Shown: positions 18,546-27,034 of the stretch, piece by piece | Layout of the letters: each line of letters opens with the position of its first letter | How positions within the stretch are numbered: position 1 is the first letter of the stretch | From: JADJOM01 sp046327715 | GTDB taxonomy: Bacteria > Gemmatimonadota > Gemmatimonadetes > Gemmatimonadales > GWC2-71-9 | DNA: 64,000 nucleotides | NCBI GenBank assembly: GCA_046327715.1 | Contig: JAXLXY010000002.1 | Span: 124,001 to 188,000, forward strand | Direction of reading: 5' to 3' | Translations under genes and position numbers: made by a program | Notes under the pieces: model-generated | Told to the model about the DNA's origin: nothing | What the model saw: only the letters and a program-made list of their open reading frames with translations | The model's database searches: none

Positions 18546-18574
18546 TCCGCGACATGGCAGGTCAACGTGGGGCG

Positions 18575-18603
18575 GCGGGACCGGGGCGGTGCCCCGGTCC
18601 CGC
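18575..18603 (+). terminator. Hairpin between pstS and pstC
   Basis: A perfect 13-bp stem, GCGGGACCGGGGC with its complement, loop GGT, follows the pstS stop by about 30 bases; TCGTCTT follows. It probably terminates or stabilises the pstS transcript, and the separate box at 18621 then drives pstCAB. Confidence 0.7.
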
Positions 18604-18620
18604 TCGTCTTCCCGGGCGAC

Positions 18621-18674
18621 GTGACCTGTCCGTTACAATCCCGTGACTGATCGGGGAGGGGGCCCCGGTACACT
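18621..18674 (+). promoter_or_regulatory. Putative Pho box and -10 element of pstC promoter
   Basis: Three consecutive units, GTGACCT (18621), GTTACAA (18632) and GTGACTG (18643), have an exact 11-bp period. A -10-like TACACT lies at 18669-18674, 19 bases beyond the last heptamer and 7 bases before the pstC ATG. The repeats take the place of a -35 element, and the predicted transcript would be leaderless. Confidence 0.7.
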
Positions 18675-18681
18675 CCCGCCC

Positions 18682-19665
18682 ATGGCAACCACCACCATCC
18701 CGGACGGGGCCGCCGCTCCCGGAGCCACGGGCACCCTCGAAGGATCCCGCCACGGGGATCGTCTCTTCCGGCTGGTCCTGACGGGCGCGGCGCTGGCGGT
18801 GCCGATCCTCATGGCCTTCCTGGTCTACGAGCTGTACACCGGTGCCCACCTCGCCATCGCCCGGTATGGGCTGGGCTTCGTCACCGGCAGGACCTGGGAC
18901 CCGGTGGCCGAGGAGTTCGGCGCGTTCCCCCTCATCTTCGGGACCCTGCTCTCCTCCCTGCTGGCCCTGCTGATCGCGGTGCCCCTGTCGCTCGGGGTGG
19001 CGATCTACCTGACCGAGTTCGCGCCCCGGGCGATCCGCCAGCCGATCGCCTTCGTGATCGAGCTGCTGGCGGCGATCCCCAGCGTGGTCTACGGGCTCTG
19101 GGGCATCTTCGTCCTGATCCCCGTCCTCAAGTCCACCGTGTTCCCGTTCCTGCGCGAGACCCTGGGGTTCCTCCCGTTCTTCCAGGGTCCGATCTACGGG
19201 CCGTCGATGCTGTCGGCCAGCATCATCCTGGCCATCATGGTGATGCCGTTCATCATGTCGGTGGCCCGGGAGGTGCTGCTGGCGGTGCCCGGGACCCAGC
19301 GGGAGGCCGCGCTGGCGCTCGGGGCCACGCGCTGGGAAGCCGTGATGTCGGCGATCGTCCCGTACGCGCGCTCGGGGATCATCGGGGCGGTGATCCTGGG
19401 CCTGGGCCGGGCGCTGGGCGAGACGATGGCGGTGACGATGCTCATCGGCAATCGTCATGAGATCGCCACGTCGCTGTTTGCGCCGGGCTATACCATGGCG
19501 GCGGTGATCGCCAACGAGTTTTCCGAGGCCGCCACGGACATCCACTTCTCGGCGCTGGCGTACGTGGCGTTCGTGCTGTTCCTGGTGACGGTGACGGTGA
19601 ACGCGGTGGCGCGGCTCCTCATCTGGCGGGTCTCCCGCGGTCCCCAGGGAGGGAAGGGCGCATGA
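18682..19665 (+). CDS. pstC: Phosphate ABC transporter permease PstC
   Basis: A 327-residue inner-membrane permease with six or seven hydrophobic helices. The cytoplasmic EAA loop reads REAALALGATRWEAVMSAIVPYA, followed by GIIGAVILGLGRALGETMAVTMLIGN, both typical of PstC. The ATG at 18682 lacks a Shine-Dalgarno but follows TACACT at 7 bases; the alternative GTG at 18643 lies in the Pho box. The stop overlaps pstA (ATGA). Confidence 0.95.
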   Translation: MATTTIPDGAAAPGATGTLEGSRHGDRLFRLVLTGAALAVPILMAFLVYELYTGAHLAIARYGLGFVTGRTWDPVAEEFGAFPLIFGTLLSSLLALLIAVPLSLGVAIYLTEFAPRAIRQPIAFVIELLAAIPSVVYGLWGIFVLIPVLKSTVFPFLRETLGFLPFFQGPIYGPSMLSASIILAIMVMPFIMSVAREVLLAVPGTQREAALALGATRWEAVMSAIVPYARSGIIGAVILGLGRALGETMAVTMLIGNRHEIATSLFAPGYTMAAVIANEFSEAATDIHFSALAYVAFVLFLVTVTVNAVARLLIWRVSRGPQGGKGA

Positions 19666-20507
19666 ACCGGCGCATCTTCCGGCGGTGGAAGAGCAACTTC
19701 ATGGTGGGCCTGATGGTCGCCGCCGTGCTGGTGGCGGTGGCGCCGCTGCTGTTCATCCTGGTGAACCTGGTGATCAAGGGCGCCGGCAGCCTGTCCCTCG
19801 CGTTCTTCACCCGGACCCCGGTGCCGGTGGGCGAGACCGGCGGCGGCGTGGCGCACGCGATCATCGGCACCCTGATGATCGTGGGCGCGGCGAGCCTGAT
19901 CGGGATTCCGCTGGGCGTGCTGGCCGGCGTCTATGTCGCCGAATATCCCGGGACGCGGCTGGCGCGCACCACGCGCTTCATCGCGGACGTCATGAACGGG
20001 ACACCCTCGATCGTGGTGGGGGTGTTCGCGTGGACCCTGATCGTGGCCCGGCAGAAGCACTTCTCCGGCCTGGCGGGGAGCTGCGCCCTGGCAATGCTCA
20101 TGATCCCGATGATCATGCGCACCACCGAGGAACTGGTGAAGCTGGTGCCCCACTCGCTGCGCGAGGCGGCGCTGGCCCTCGGTTACCCGCGCTGGCGTAC
20201 CAGCGTGAGCATCATCCTCCGGACGGCGCTGCCGGGCATCGTGACCGGCAGCCTCCTGTCGGTGGCGCGGGTGGCGGGCGAGACCGCCCCCCTGCTCCTG
20301 ACGGCCCTCGGCAGCCAGTACTTCGGCTTCAACCTGAACGAGCCGATGGCGGCGCTGCCGCTCACCGTGTTCCAGTACGCCACCGGGCCGTACGAGGAGT
20401 GGCACCAGTTTGCCTGGGCGGCCGCGCTGGTCCTGATCCTGGTGGTGCTGGCGCTGAGCCTGCTGGCGCGGATCGCCACGCGGGGACGGATGGCCGGCCA
20501 TGGCTGA
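19662..20507 (+). CDS. pstA: Phosphate ABC transporter permease PstA
   Basis: A 281-residue permease partner of PstC. Six hydrophobic segments; the EAA loop LREAALALGYPRWRTSVSIILRTALPGIVTG and the GETAPLLLTALG segment are characteristic. Coupled to pstC by ATGA and to the first pstB by an 8-base overlap. Confidence 0.95.
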   Translation: MNRRIFRRWKSNFMVGLMVAAVLVAVAPLLFILVNLVIKGAGSLSLAFFTRTPVPVGETGGGVAHAIIGTLMIVGAASLIGIPLGVLAGVYVAEYPGTRLARTTRFIADVMNGTPSIVVGVFAWTLIVARQKHFSGLAGSCALAMLMIPMIMRTTEELVKLVPHSLREAALALGYPRWRTSVSIILRTALPGIVTGSLLSVARVAGETAPLLLTALGSQYFGFNLNEPMAALPLTVFQYATGPYEEWHQFAWAAALVLILVVLALSLLARIATRGRMAGHG

Positions 20508-21267
20508 GCCCGCGACGCGCCTGGCCACCGAGCACCTGACGGCGGTCTACGGCAAGTTCACCGCCGTGAAGGACGTCTCGCTCGCGTTCCGGGCCAACAC
20601 GGTCAACGCGCTCATTGGCCCGTCGGGCTGCGGCAAGTCCACCTACCTGCGCACGCTCAACCGGATGCACGAGCTCTCCGAGGGGGGCTGGATCACCGGC
20701 AAGGTGCTGCTCGACGGGGAGGACATCTACGGCGCGAAGGTGAGCCCGATGCAGCTGCGGCGCCGGATCGGCATGGTGTTCCAGAAGCCCACCCCCTTCC
20801 CCACGATGTCGATCTACGACAACGTGGCGGCGGGGCTCCGGCTCAACGGGCGTGTGCCCCGGGCGACGCTCGACGAGGTGGTGGAGCGGTCGCTCCGGCA
20901 CGCGGCGCTGTGGGACGAGGTCAAGGACCGCCTGGGGGCGAGCGCACTGGCGCTCTCGGGCGGCCAGCAGCAGCGGCTGTGCATCGCGCGGACCATCGCC
21001 CCGCGGCCGGAGGTGGTGCTGCTCGACGAACCCACCGCCTCCCTCGACCCGGGCGGGACCCAGCGGATCGAGGAGCTGGTGTTCGCGCTCAAGCAGGAGT
21101 TCACGATCGTGATCGTCACCCACAACATGCAGCAGGCGGCCCGGGTGAGCGACACCACGACGTTCTTCTACATGGGGGCCATGGTCGAGACCGGCCCCAC
21201 CCGGCAGATCTTCACCGCCCCGCGCGAAGAGCGCACGGAAGCCTACATCACGGGACGTTTCGGATGA
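20500..21267 (+). CDS. pstB: Phosphate ABC transporter ATP-binding protein PstB (copy 1)
   Basis: A 255-residue ABC ATPase with intact Walker A (GPSGCGKST), Q-loop (MVFQKPTPFP), signature (LSGGQQQRL), Walker B (VVLLDEPT) and switch His (VTHNMQQA). FQKPTPFPTMSIYDNV is typical of PstB. It is followed directly by a second complete PstB, an arrangement known in some mycobacteria and streptococci. This copy has no N-terminal extension. Confidence 0.94.
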   Translation: MAEPATRLATEHLTAVYGKFTAVKDVSLAFRANTVNALIGPSGCGKSTYLRTLNRMHELSEGGWITGKVLLDGEDIYGAKVSPMQLRRRIGMVFQKPTPFPTMSIYDNVAAGLRLNGRVPRATLDEVVERSLRHAALWDEVKDRLGASALALSGGQQQRLCIARTIAPRPEVVLLDEPTASLDPGGTQRIEELVFALKQEFTIVIVTHNMQQAARVSDTTTFFYMGAMVETGPTRQIFTAPREERTEAYITGRFG

Positions 21268-22154
21268 GCCCCATGACCACGAACCCCGCGCGACCCGGCT
21301 CCGTGCCGGCCCCGAGTCCCGCCGCCGCGCCGGCCCTGCCGCTGCTGCGCACGACCCTGACGCCGCGCGCCGCAGGGCCCGCCACGGCACCGGGCACCGC
21401 CCCGGCGGTCAGCGCGCGGGACTTCCGCTTCAGCTATGACGGCCGCACACCGACCCTCAAGGGGATCACCCTCGACATCGCCCCGCGGATGGTCACGGCG
21501 ATCATCGGCCCGTCGGGGTGCGGCAAGTCGACCTTCCTGCGCTCGATCAACCGGATGCACGACCTCATCCCCGCCCATCGGTACGAGGGGGAGATCCTGC
21601 TCCACGGCACCTCGATCTTCGCGCCGGGCACCGACCTGGTGTCGCTGCGGCAGCGGGTGGGGATGGTCTTCCAGCGCCCCAACCCGTTCCCCAAGTCGAT
21701 CTACGACAACGTGGCCTACGGCCCGACGCTCAACCGGCTGGTGCCCCGGCGGGACGTGCCGGACGTGGTGGAGCGCTGCCTCCGCCAGGCCGCGCTGTGG
21801 GACGAGGTGAAGGACCGCCTCGACGAGCCGGGCACCGGGCTCTCGGGCGGGCAGCAGCAGCGGCTCTGCATCGCGCGGGCCCTCGGCAACCAGCCGGACG
21901 TGCTGCTGATGGACGAGCCCTGCTCGGCGCTCGACCCGATCGCCACCCAGAAGGTCGAGGAGCTGATCTTCGAGCTCAAGGCCGCCTACACGATCGTGAT
22001 CGTCACCCACAACATGCAGCAGGCCGCGCGGGTCAGCGACGTGACCGCCTTCTTCGACCGGGGCGAGCTGATCGAGACCGGCGACACGGAGCGGGTCTTC
22101 ACCACCCCGGCGAACGAGCGCACGGAAGCGTACATTACGGGGAGATTCGGATGA
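21264..22154 (+). CDS. pstB2: Phosphate ABC transporter ATP-binding protein PstB (copy 2)
   Basis: A 296-residue paralogue of the preceding gene. A Pro/Ala-rich extension of about 45 residues comes before the ATPase core, which has intact Walker A (GPSGCGKST), FQRPNPFPKSIYDNVAYG, LSGGQQQRL, Walker B (LMDEPCSALDP) and switch His. FQRPNPFPKS is closer to canonical PstB than copy 1. Both end in ERTEAYITGRFG and overlap the next start by ATGA, so tandem duplication is likely, followed by divergence. PstB normally homodimerises; a heterodimer is possible here. Confidence 0.93.
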   Translation: MSPMTTNPARPGSVPAPSPAAAPALPLLRTTLTPRAAGPATAPGTAPAVSARDFRFSYDGRTPTLKGITLDIAPRMVTAIIGPSGCGKSTFLRSINRMHDLIPAHRYEGEILLHGTSIFAPGTDLVSLRQRVGMVFQRPNPFPKSIYDNVAYGPTLNRLVPRRDVPDVVERCLRQAALWDEVKDRLDEPGTGLSGGQQQRLCIARALGNQPDVLLMDEPCSALDPIATQKVEELIFELKAAYTIVIVTHNMQQAARVSDVTAFFDRGELIETGDTERVFTTPANERTEAYITGRFG

Positions 22155-22870
22155 GCGTCGACATGCACCGGCACTTCCACGACGAGCTGAACGACGTCAA
22201 GGTCCGCCTCCTCACCATGTCCGGTGAGGCCGAGGCGGCCCTGGGCCTCGCCGTGGAGGCACTGCTCGAGCGGGACGGCACCAAGGCACAGGCCGTCATC
22301 CAGAATGACCGGGTGATCGACACCATGGAGATGGAGGTCGAGGAGACCTGCATCAACCTGCTGGCCCTGCAGCAGCCGATGGCGCGCGACCTGCGCATGC
22401 TCACCTCCGCGCTCAAGATCGCCAACGACCTCGAGCGGGTGGGGGACCACGCGGTGAACATCGCCCAGTCGGCGGCGCGGCTGGCCCAGGCCCGGCCCAT
22501 CACCCCGGAGCCCGAGATCGTCGAGATGGCCCGGCTGGCCCGCGACATGCTCTCCGACGCCCTCGAGGCCTTCATCCGCGGCGACGCCGACGAGGCGAGG
22601 GAGATCTGCCTCCGGGACGACAAGGTCGACACCCTGCATCGCTCGGTGTTCCGCATCCTGCTCACCCACATGATGGAAGACCCGCACATGATCGGCGCGG
22701 GGATGGAACTGTTCCTGGTGAGCCGCAACCTGGAGCGGGTGGCCGACCTGGCCACGAACGTGGCGGAGGATGTCGTCTTCCTGGTCGAAGGGAAGTCCAT
22801 CAAGCACCATGCCGAGGACCGGGGCGAGCCCCGCGCCTCGGGCACGCACCGGAGCCCCCCCGCCGCATGA
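22151..22870 (+). CDS. phoU: Phosphate signalling regulator PhoU
   Basis: A 239-residue cytoplasmic all-helical protein with two PhoU repeats, each carrying the acidic metal-cluster pattern: ALKIANDLERVGDHAVNIA in the first and SRNLERVADLATNVAEDVVFL in the second. It links the Pst transporter state to PhoR and restrains PhoB activation when phosphate is plentiful. ATGA overlaps connect it to pstB2 and to the exopolyphosphatase gene. Confidence 0.95.
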   Translation: MSVDMHRHFHDELNDVKVRLLTMSGEAEAALGLAVEALLERDGTKAQAVIQNDRVIDTMEMEVEETCINLLALQQPMARDLRMLTSALKIANDLERVGDHAVNIAQSAARLAQARPITPEPEIVEMARLARDMLSDALEAFIRGDADEAREICLRDDKVDTLHRSVFRILLTHMMEDPHMIGAGMELFLVSRNLERVADLATNVAEDVVFLVEGKSIKHHAEDRGEPRASGTHRSPPAA

Positions 22871-24420
22871 CCGTCGTCGCCCTCCCCGAGCGCCGCGAGC
22901 GCCTCGCCGCCATTGACGTCGGCTCCAACTCGGTGCGCCTGCTGGTGGCCGAGTACGGGCCCGAGTCCGGCATCACGGTGATCGACGAGGTGAAGGAGCA
23001 GCCCCGGCTGGCCGCTGGCGTGGCCCAGACCGGCCGCCTCGACGACCTGGCGATGGCCCGCGCCATCGAGGCGCTGCGCCTGATGGTCGGGGTGGCGGAG
23101 CGCCGCGGCGTGACCCGCACGGCGGCGGTGGCCACCGCCGCCGTGCGGGAGGCCACCAATGGCGAGGCGTTCATCCGCCGGGTCAAGGAGGAGGTCGGCC
23201 TCGACCTCCGGATCATCGACGCGGACACCGAGGCGGCGCTCTCCTACCGCTCGGTGGCGCATCACTTCCCGCTGGAGGGCGGGCGCACCGTGGTGGCCGA
23301 CATCGGCGGCGGAAGCCTGGAGCTGATCGGCGCGGTGGACGGCCTGATCGAGCACAGCCTGTCGCTCCCCTTCGGCGCGGTGCGGCTCACCGAGCTGCAC
23401 CTGGCCGGGGCCCCCGACCCACGGGCGGCGGTCAAGCGCCTGCGGGAGTACCTGCGGCGCCAGTTCCGCCGCAAGCTGCCGATCCGCGACTGGGCGGCCC
23501 CCACCCTTATCGGGTCAGGCGGCTCGTTCACCAACCTGGGCCGGATGGCGGCCGCGCGCCGCGGGCTCTCCGCCGCCGACCCGGTGCATGGGGCCAGCGT
23601 GACCATCGCGGAGGTGGAGCACCTGCTCGACTGGCTCACCGGCATGAGCGCCGACAAGCGCGCCCAGGTGGAGGGGCTGTCGCCGCAACGGGCGGACATC
23701 ATCCTGGCGGGGCTGGCGGTGACCGCCGAGGTGCTGGAGCGGATCGAGGCGCGCGAGGTGAAGGTCAGCGCCTTCGGACTGCGGGAGGGGCTCCTGCTCG
23801 AGATGGCGGGGGCCGCGGTGGCCCCGGCGGCGGTGGAGCCGCTGCGGCTCATCCGCGAGTTCGCCGAGCGGTGCCACGTGGACCGCCGCCACGCCGAGCA
23901 TGTCCGGGTGCTCGCGCTCAACCTCTTCGACCTGCTGTCCGACAAGCTCGATGCCGCCCCCGAGGAGCGGGGCCTGCTCGAGGCGGCCGCGCTGCTGCAC
24001 GACGTCGGCCAGCTGGTGAGCTACCGCAAGCACCACAAGCACAGCTACCAGCTCATCATCCACGCGGAGCGGCTGCCCTTCTCGCCCCGCGAGCGGCAGC
24101 TGGTGGCGCTCATCAGCCGCTACCACCGGCGCCGCGGCCCCCGGAAGCAGCACGCCGTGTTCGGGGCGCTGCCCAAGCCCGACCAGCAGGTGGTCCGGCG
24201 GCTCGCGGGGATGCTGCGGGTGGCGGAGGGACTCGACCGCGGGCACACGGCGATCGTCGAGAAGCTGGCGCTCGAGGTCTGCCCCACCCGGCTCACCATC
24301 AAGGCGGTGCCCCGCTACGCCGGGGCCGACCTCGCGCTGGAGTGCTGGGGGGCCGAGGAGCAGGCCGACGTGCTGGCGCGCGTGATGGCGCGCGAGGTGA
24401 AGGTCGAGCCAGCCGTCTAG
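22867..24420 (+). CDS. ppx: Exopolyphosphatase / pppGpp phosphohydrolase (Ppx/GppA)
   Basis: A 517-residue ASKHA-fold enzyme: LAAIDVGSNSVRLLV (phosphate 1 loop), VADIGGGSLELI (phosphate 2), ATAAVREATNG and LIGSGGSFTNLG, followed by a C-terminal HD-like domain (ALLHDVGQL, HKHSYQLI). It would remove terminal phosphates from polyphosphate or pppGpp; the pho-operon position favours polyphosphate. It is the last gene of pstCABB-phoU-ppx. Its TAG stop shares the CTAG palindrome at 24417-24420 with the convergent deoC stop. Confidence 0.93.
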   Translation: MTVVALPERRERLAAIDVGSNSVRLLVAEYGPESGITVIDEVKEQPRLAAGVAQTGRLDDLAMARAIEALRLMVGVAERRGVTRTAAVATAAVREATNGEAFIRRVKEEVGLDLRIIDADTEAALSYRSVAHHFPLEGGRTVVADIGGGSLELIGAVDGLIEHSLSLPFGAVRLTELHLAGAPDPRAAVKRLREYLRRQFRRKLPIRDWAAPTLIGSGGSFTNLGRMAAARRGLSAADPVHGASVTIAEVEHLLDWLTGMSADKRAQVEGLSPQRADIILAGLAVTAEVLERIEAREVKVSAFGLREGLLLEMAGAAVAPAAVEPLRLIREFAERCHVDRRHAEHVRVLALNLFDLLSDKLDAAPEERGLLEAAALLHDVGQLVSYRKHHKHSYQLIIHAERLPFSPRERQLVALISRYHRRRGPRKQHAVFGALPKPDQQVVRRLAGMLRVAEGLDRGHTAIVEKLALEVCPTRLTIKAVPRYAGADLALECWGAEEQADVLARVMAREVKVEPAV

Positions 24421-25157
24421 GCCGAGGCGCCCGCGCGGCCGGCGTCGGCCGCGAGCAGGTCACCCAGCGGCCGACCCGCGGCCACCGCCGCCCAGCCGGC
24501 CGCAGCGGAGGTGCCCAGCCGGCTGGCGCCCGCCCGGAGCATCCGCAGGGCATCCTCGACCGTCCGGATGCCCCCCGAGGCCTTCACCCCCGCCTGGTCA
24601 CCCGCCACACGCCGCATGAGCTCCACCGCCTCGACGGTCGCCCCGCCCGCGGGGTGGAACCCGGTCGAGCTCTTCAGGTACCTCGCCCCGGCGTCGACGG
24701 CGGCACGGCATGCCAGCTCGAGTTCCCGCGGCGTGAGCGCGGCGGACTCCACGATGGCCTTCACCGGCCGGCCCCTCGCGGCGTCGACGACCGCGGTCAC
24801 CTCGTCGCGGACCTCTTCCCAGCGACCACCCTTCACCGAGCCCAGTGGCAGGACCATGTCCACCTCGCTGGCGCCGTCGGCCACCACGAGGCGGGTCTCG
24901 GCGGCCTTGGCCACCAGGCCGTTGGCGCCGAGGGGAAATCCGACGACCGCGACCACCGCCACCCGGCTGCCGCGCAGGCGGGCCACCGCCTCGCCCACCC
25001 ACTGGCCATGCACGCAGATGGCGCCGAAGCGAAGCCGTGCAGCTTCGTCGCACAGCCGGGCAATTTCCTCGGCCGTGGCTTCGGGCTTGAGCAGGGTATG
25101 GTCCACCAGCGCGGCCAGCGGGACGTCGAGGAGCGGCAGCAGCCAGGCAGCGGGCAT
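24417..25157 (-). CDS. deoC: Deoxyribose-phosphate aldolase
   Basis: A 246-residue class I aldolase splitting 2-deoxyribose-5-phosphate into acetaldehyde and glyceraldehyde-3-phosphate. Motifs: VDHTLLKPEAT at the N-terminus, VVGFPLGAN, EVDMVLPLG, KAIVESAALT with the proton-relay Lys context, and KSSTGFHPAGGATVE with the Schiff-base Lys. Its ATG shares a T with the rhomboid stop (TGATG). It complements the nucleoside-salvage genes 14 kb away by using deoxyribose units. Confidence 0.94.
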   Translation of the reverse strand: MPAAWLLPLLDVPLAALVDHTLLKPEATAEEIARLCDEAARLRFGAICVHGQWVGEAVARLRGSRVAVVAVVGFPLGANGLVAKAAETRLVVADGASEVDMVLPLGSVKGGRWEEVRDEVTAVVDAARGRPVKAIVESAALTPRELELACRAAVDAGARYLKSSTGFHPAGGATVEAVELMRRVAGDQAGVKASGGIRTVEDALRMLRAGASRLGTSAAAGWAAVAAGRPLGDLLAADAGRAGASA

Positions 25158-25885
25158 CAGCGGATTCCGTGGACGGAGCGGTGGGCGGCCAGCAGGTCGG
25201 CATCGCGGAACAGCGGCATGAGCAGCAGCCCGCCGAGGAAGCCGCCCACGTGCGCCCAGAAGGCGACGCCGCCTCCCTCGGTGGGCGCCACGGCGCCGCT
25301 CAGCAGCTGCAGCAGGAACCAGTACCCCAGCATCACGAACGCGGGGATCACCATCATCCGGGCGAAGATGCCGAGGAAGACGAAGGTCACCACCCCGGCG
25401 CGCGGGTAGAGGGCCACGTAGGCGCCCATCACCCCGCCGATGGCGCCGGAGGCACCGACCATCGGGATGAGCGAGCCGGGCCCGGCGGCGGTCTGGGCCC
25501 CGGCCGCGGCCAGCCCGCACAGCAGGTAGAAGAGCAGGAAGCGCCCCCGGCCCATGACGTCCTCGACGTTGTTGCCGAAGACATGCAGGAACCACATGTT
25601 CCCGATCAGGTGCATCCAGCTCCCGTGCAGGAACATGGAGCTGAGCGGCACCAGGACACCGCCGGTCAATGCCGCGGGGCACACACCGTCCGCCGCCGGG
25701 ATGCCGATCCCGAGGTGGCCCAGCAGGTCGGCCGGGATGAGCCCGTAGGCGCAGATGGACCGGGTGAGCAGCGGCTCGGCCCCCATCCCCTGCACCAGCA
25801 CCCACACCCCAACATTCAGGGCGATGAGGGCGTAGGTGATCACCGGCGGCCGGAGCGTCGGGTTCTCGTCGCGGATCGGCAGCAT
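25157..25885 (-). CDS. Rhomboid-family intramembrane serine protease
   Basis: A 242-residue membrane protein with six or more helices. The L1-loop/helix 2 motif FLHGSWMHLIGNMWFLHVFG, catalytic Ser in VGASGAIGG and catalytic His in HVGGFLGG are all present, so it should be active. Substrate unknown. Start taken at MLPIRDENP; an in-frame upstream start at 25978 adds a poorly conserved, basic stretch. Translationally coupled to deoC. Confidence 0.9.
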   Translation of the reverse strand: MLPIRDENPTLRPPVITYALIALNVGVWVLVQGMGAEPLLTRSICAYGLIPADLLGHLGIGIPAADGVCPAALTGGVLVPLSSMFLHGSWMHLIGNMWFLHVFGNNVEDVMGRGRFLLFYLLCGLAAAGAQTAAGPGSLIPMVGASGAIGGVMGAYVALYPRAGVVTFVFLGIFARMMVIPAFVMLGYWFLLQLLSGAVAPTEGGGVAFWAHVGGFLGGLLLMPLFRDADLLAAHRSVHGIR

Positions 25886-25995
25886 GCGGGAATATCCCCG
25901 GCCCGTGCGCGGGTGACAACCGCTGCGTCGCCGCCCATATTGGCGGGCGCATCCCCGGCCGCCCGCGCCGCACTCCACCCTTACCCGAGCCTCTC

Positions 25996-26826
25996 ATGGC
26001 AGACATCGGCGTCCTCCATCCCCAGATCGTCCACTTCGTGGTGGCCCTTGGCATCGTGGGCGTGCTGTTCCGGCTGGTCTCGCTGAGCGGCGCCCTGGCG
26101 TGGACCAAGCCCGCCGCCACCGTGCTGCTGCTGGTGGCCGCGGTGGCCGCGGTGGCCGCAACGCAGTCCGGCGAGGCAGCGCACGGCCCGGCCGAGCGCA
26201 TCCCCGGCGCTCGCGAGGCCGTTCACGAGCACGAGGAAGCGGGCGAGTGGGCCCGCAACGTCTTCCTGCTCATCGGGCTGCTGGAGGTGGCCGGCGTGGC
26301 CCTGCGCCAGAAGCCGGCGGGGAAGTGGCTCCTGGTGGCCTCGGGCGTGGCGGGCCTCGCGGGCCTCGGCGCACTCTACCGGGCGGGTGAAGCCGGTGGG
26401 GAGCTGGTCTACAGCTATGCGGGCGGTGTGGGGACCCGGTCCGGCGAGCCGGCCGACGTGCAGCGGCTCCTGACCGCCGGGCTGTATCACCAGGCGGCGG
26501 CCGCGCGGAAGGCCGGCCGGGCCGACGAAGCCGCGCGCCTGACGGACGAGCTCGCACGCCAGCACCCCGAGGATGCGGGGGTCCGCCTGCTGGTGATCGA
26601 ATCCCAGTTCCAGGACCGGAAGGACTTCTCGGGTGCACTGGCCGCGCTCGACCAGTTCGCGGTGCCTGCGGACGATCCGCGCTTCGCCATCCGGCTGGGC
26701 CTGATGCGGTCGGACATCTACGTGGCCGCTGGTTTCCCCGACTCGGCCCGCGCGGCCCTGACCGCCCTGTCCGCGCAGTTCCCCGACAGCCGCTGGATCA
26801 AGGACGCGCTGGAGCGGATCAAGTAG
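25996..26826 (+). CDS. DUF2231-like membrane protein with TPR-like C-terminus
   Basis: A 276-residue protein. The start VLHPQIVHFVVALGIVGVLFRL, with a His early in each of the first two helices and another histidine cluster (AVHEHEEAGEWARN), matches the DUF2231 four-helix membrane domain suspected to bind heme or a quinone. From about residue 150 the protein is soluble, with helices reading YHQAAAARKAGRADEAARL and FPDSARAALTALSAQFPDS, like two or three TPR units. It lies divergent from rhomboid and upstream of dnaK but a terminator (26846-26880) separates it from dnaK. Function unknown. Confidence 0.72.
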   Translation: MADIGVLHPQIVHFVVALGIVGVLFRLVSLSGALAWTKPAATVLLLVAAVAAVAATQSGEAAHGPAERIPGAREAVHEHEEAGEWARNVFLLIGLLEVAGVALRQKPAGKWLLVASGVAGLAGLGALYRAGEAGGELVYSYAGGVGTRSGEPADVQRLLTAGLYHQAAAARKAGRADEAARLTDELARQHPEDAGVRLLVIESQFQDRKDFSGALAALDQFAVPADDPRFAIRLGLMRSDIYVAAGFPDSARAALTALSAQFPDSRWIKDALERIK

Positions 26827-26845
26827 CGCCCCCCAAGGGGTCCCC

Positions 26846-26880
26846 GGGCTGGCAGGTCGGCCGCCTCGTCCTGCCAGCCC
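26846..26880 (+). terminator. Terminator-like hairpin before dnaK
   Basis: An 11-bp perfect stem GGGCTGGCAGG/CCTGCCAGCCC with a 13-base loop, beginning 20 bases after the DUF2231 gene stop. No T tract follows. No CIRCE (TTAGCACTC-N9-GAGTGCTAA) is seen in the rest of the 26827-27034 gap. Confidence 0.55.
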
Positions 26881-27034
26881 CCCATGCCCCCGCTTTCCCC
26901 TCTGCCATTTCAGGCCAAAAAGGCAGGTTTTCGCGGTACGCCGCTTGCCCTGCAGGCGGCCGACGCCGAACGCGTTGGCCGGCAAAGCCTTAACAGGCGC
27001 CGGCCCATCTCACGGCAAGTGAAAGGACCAGGAC

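Noticed and set aside
26827..27034. CIRCE/HrcA operator or heat-shock element before dnaK
   Set aside because: No TTAGCACTC-type inverted repeat seen; only a hairpin terminator and an ordinary ribosome-binding site.
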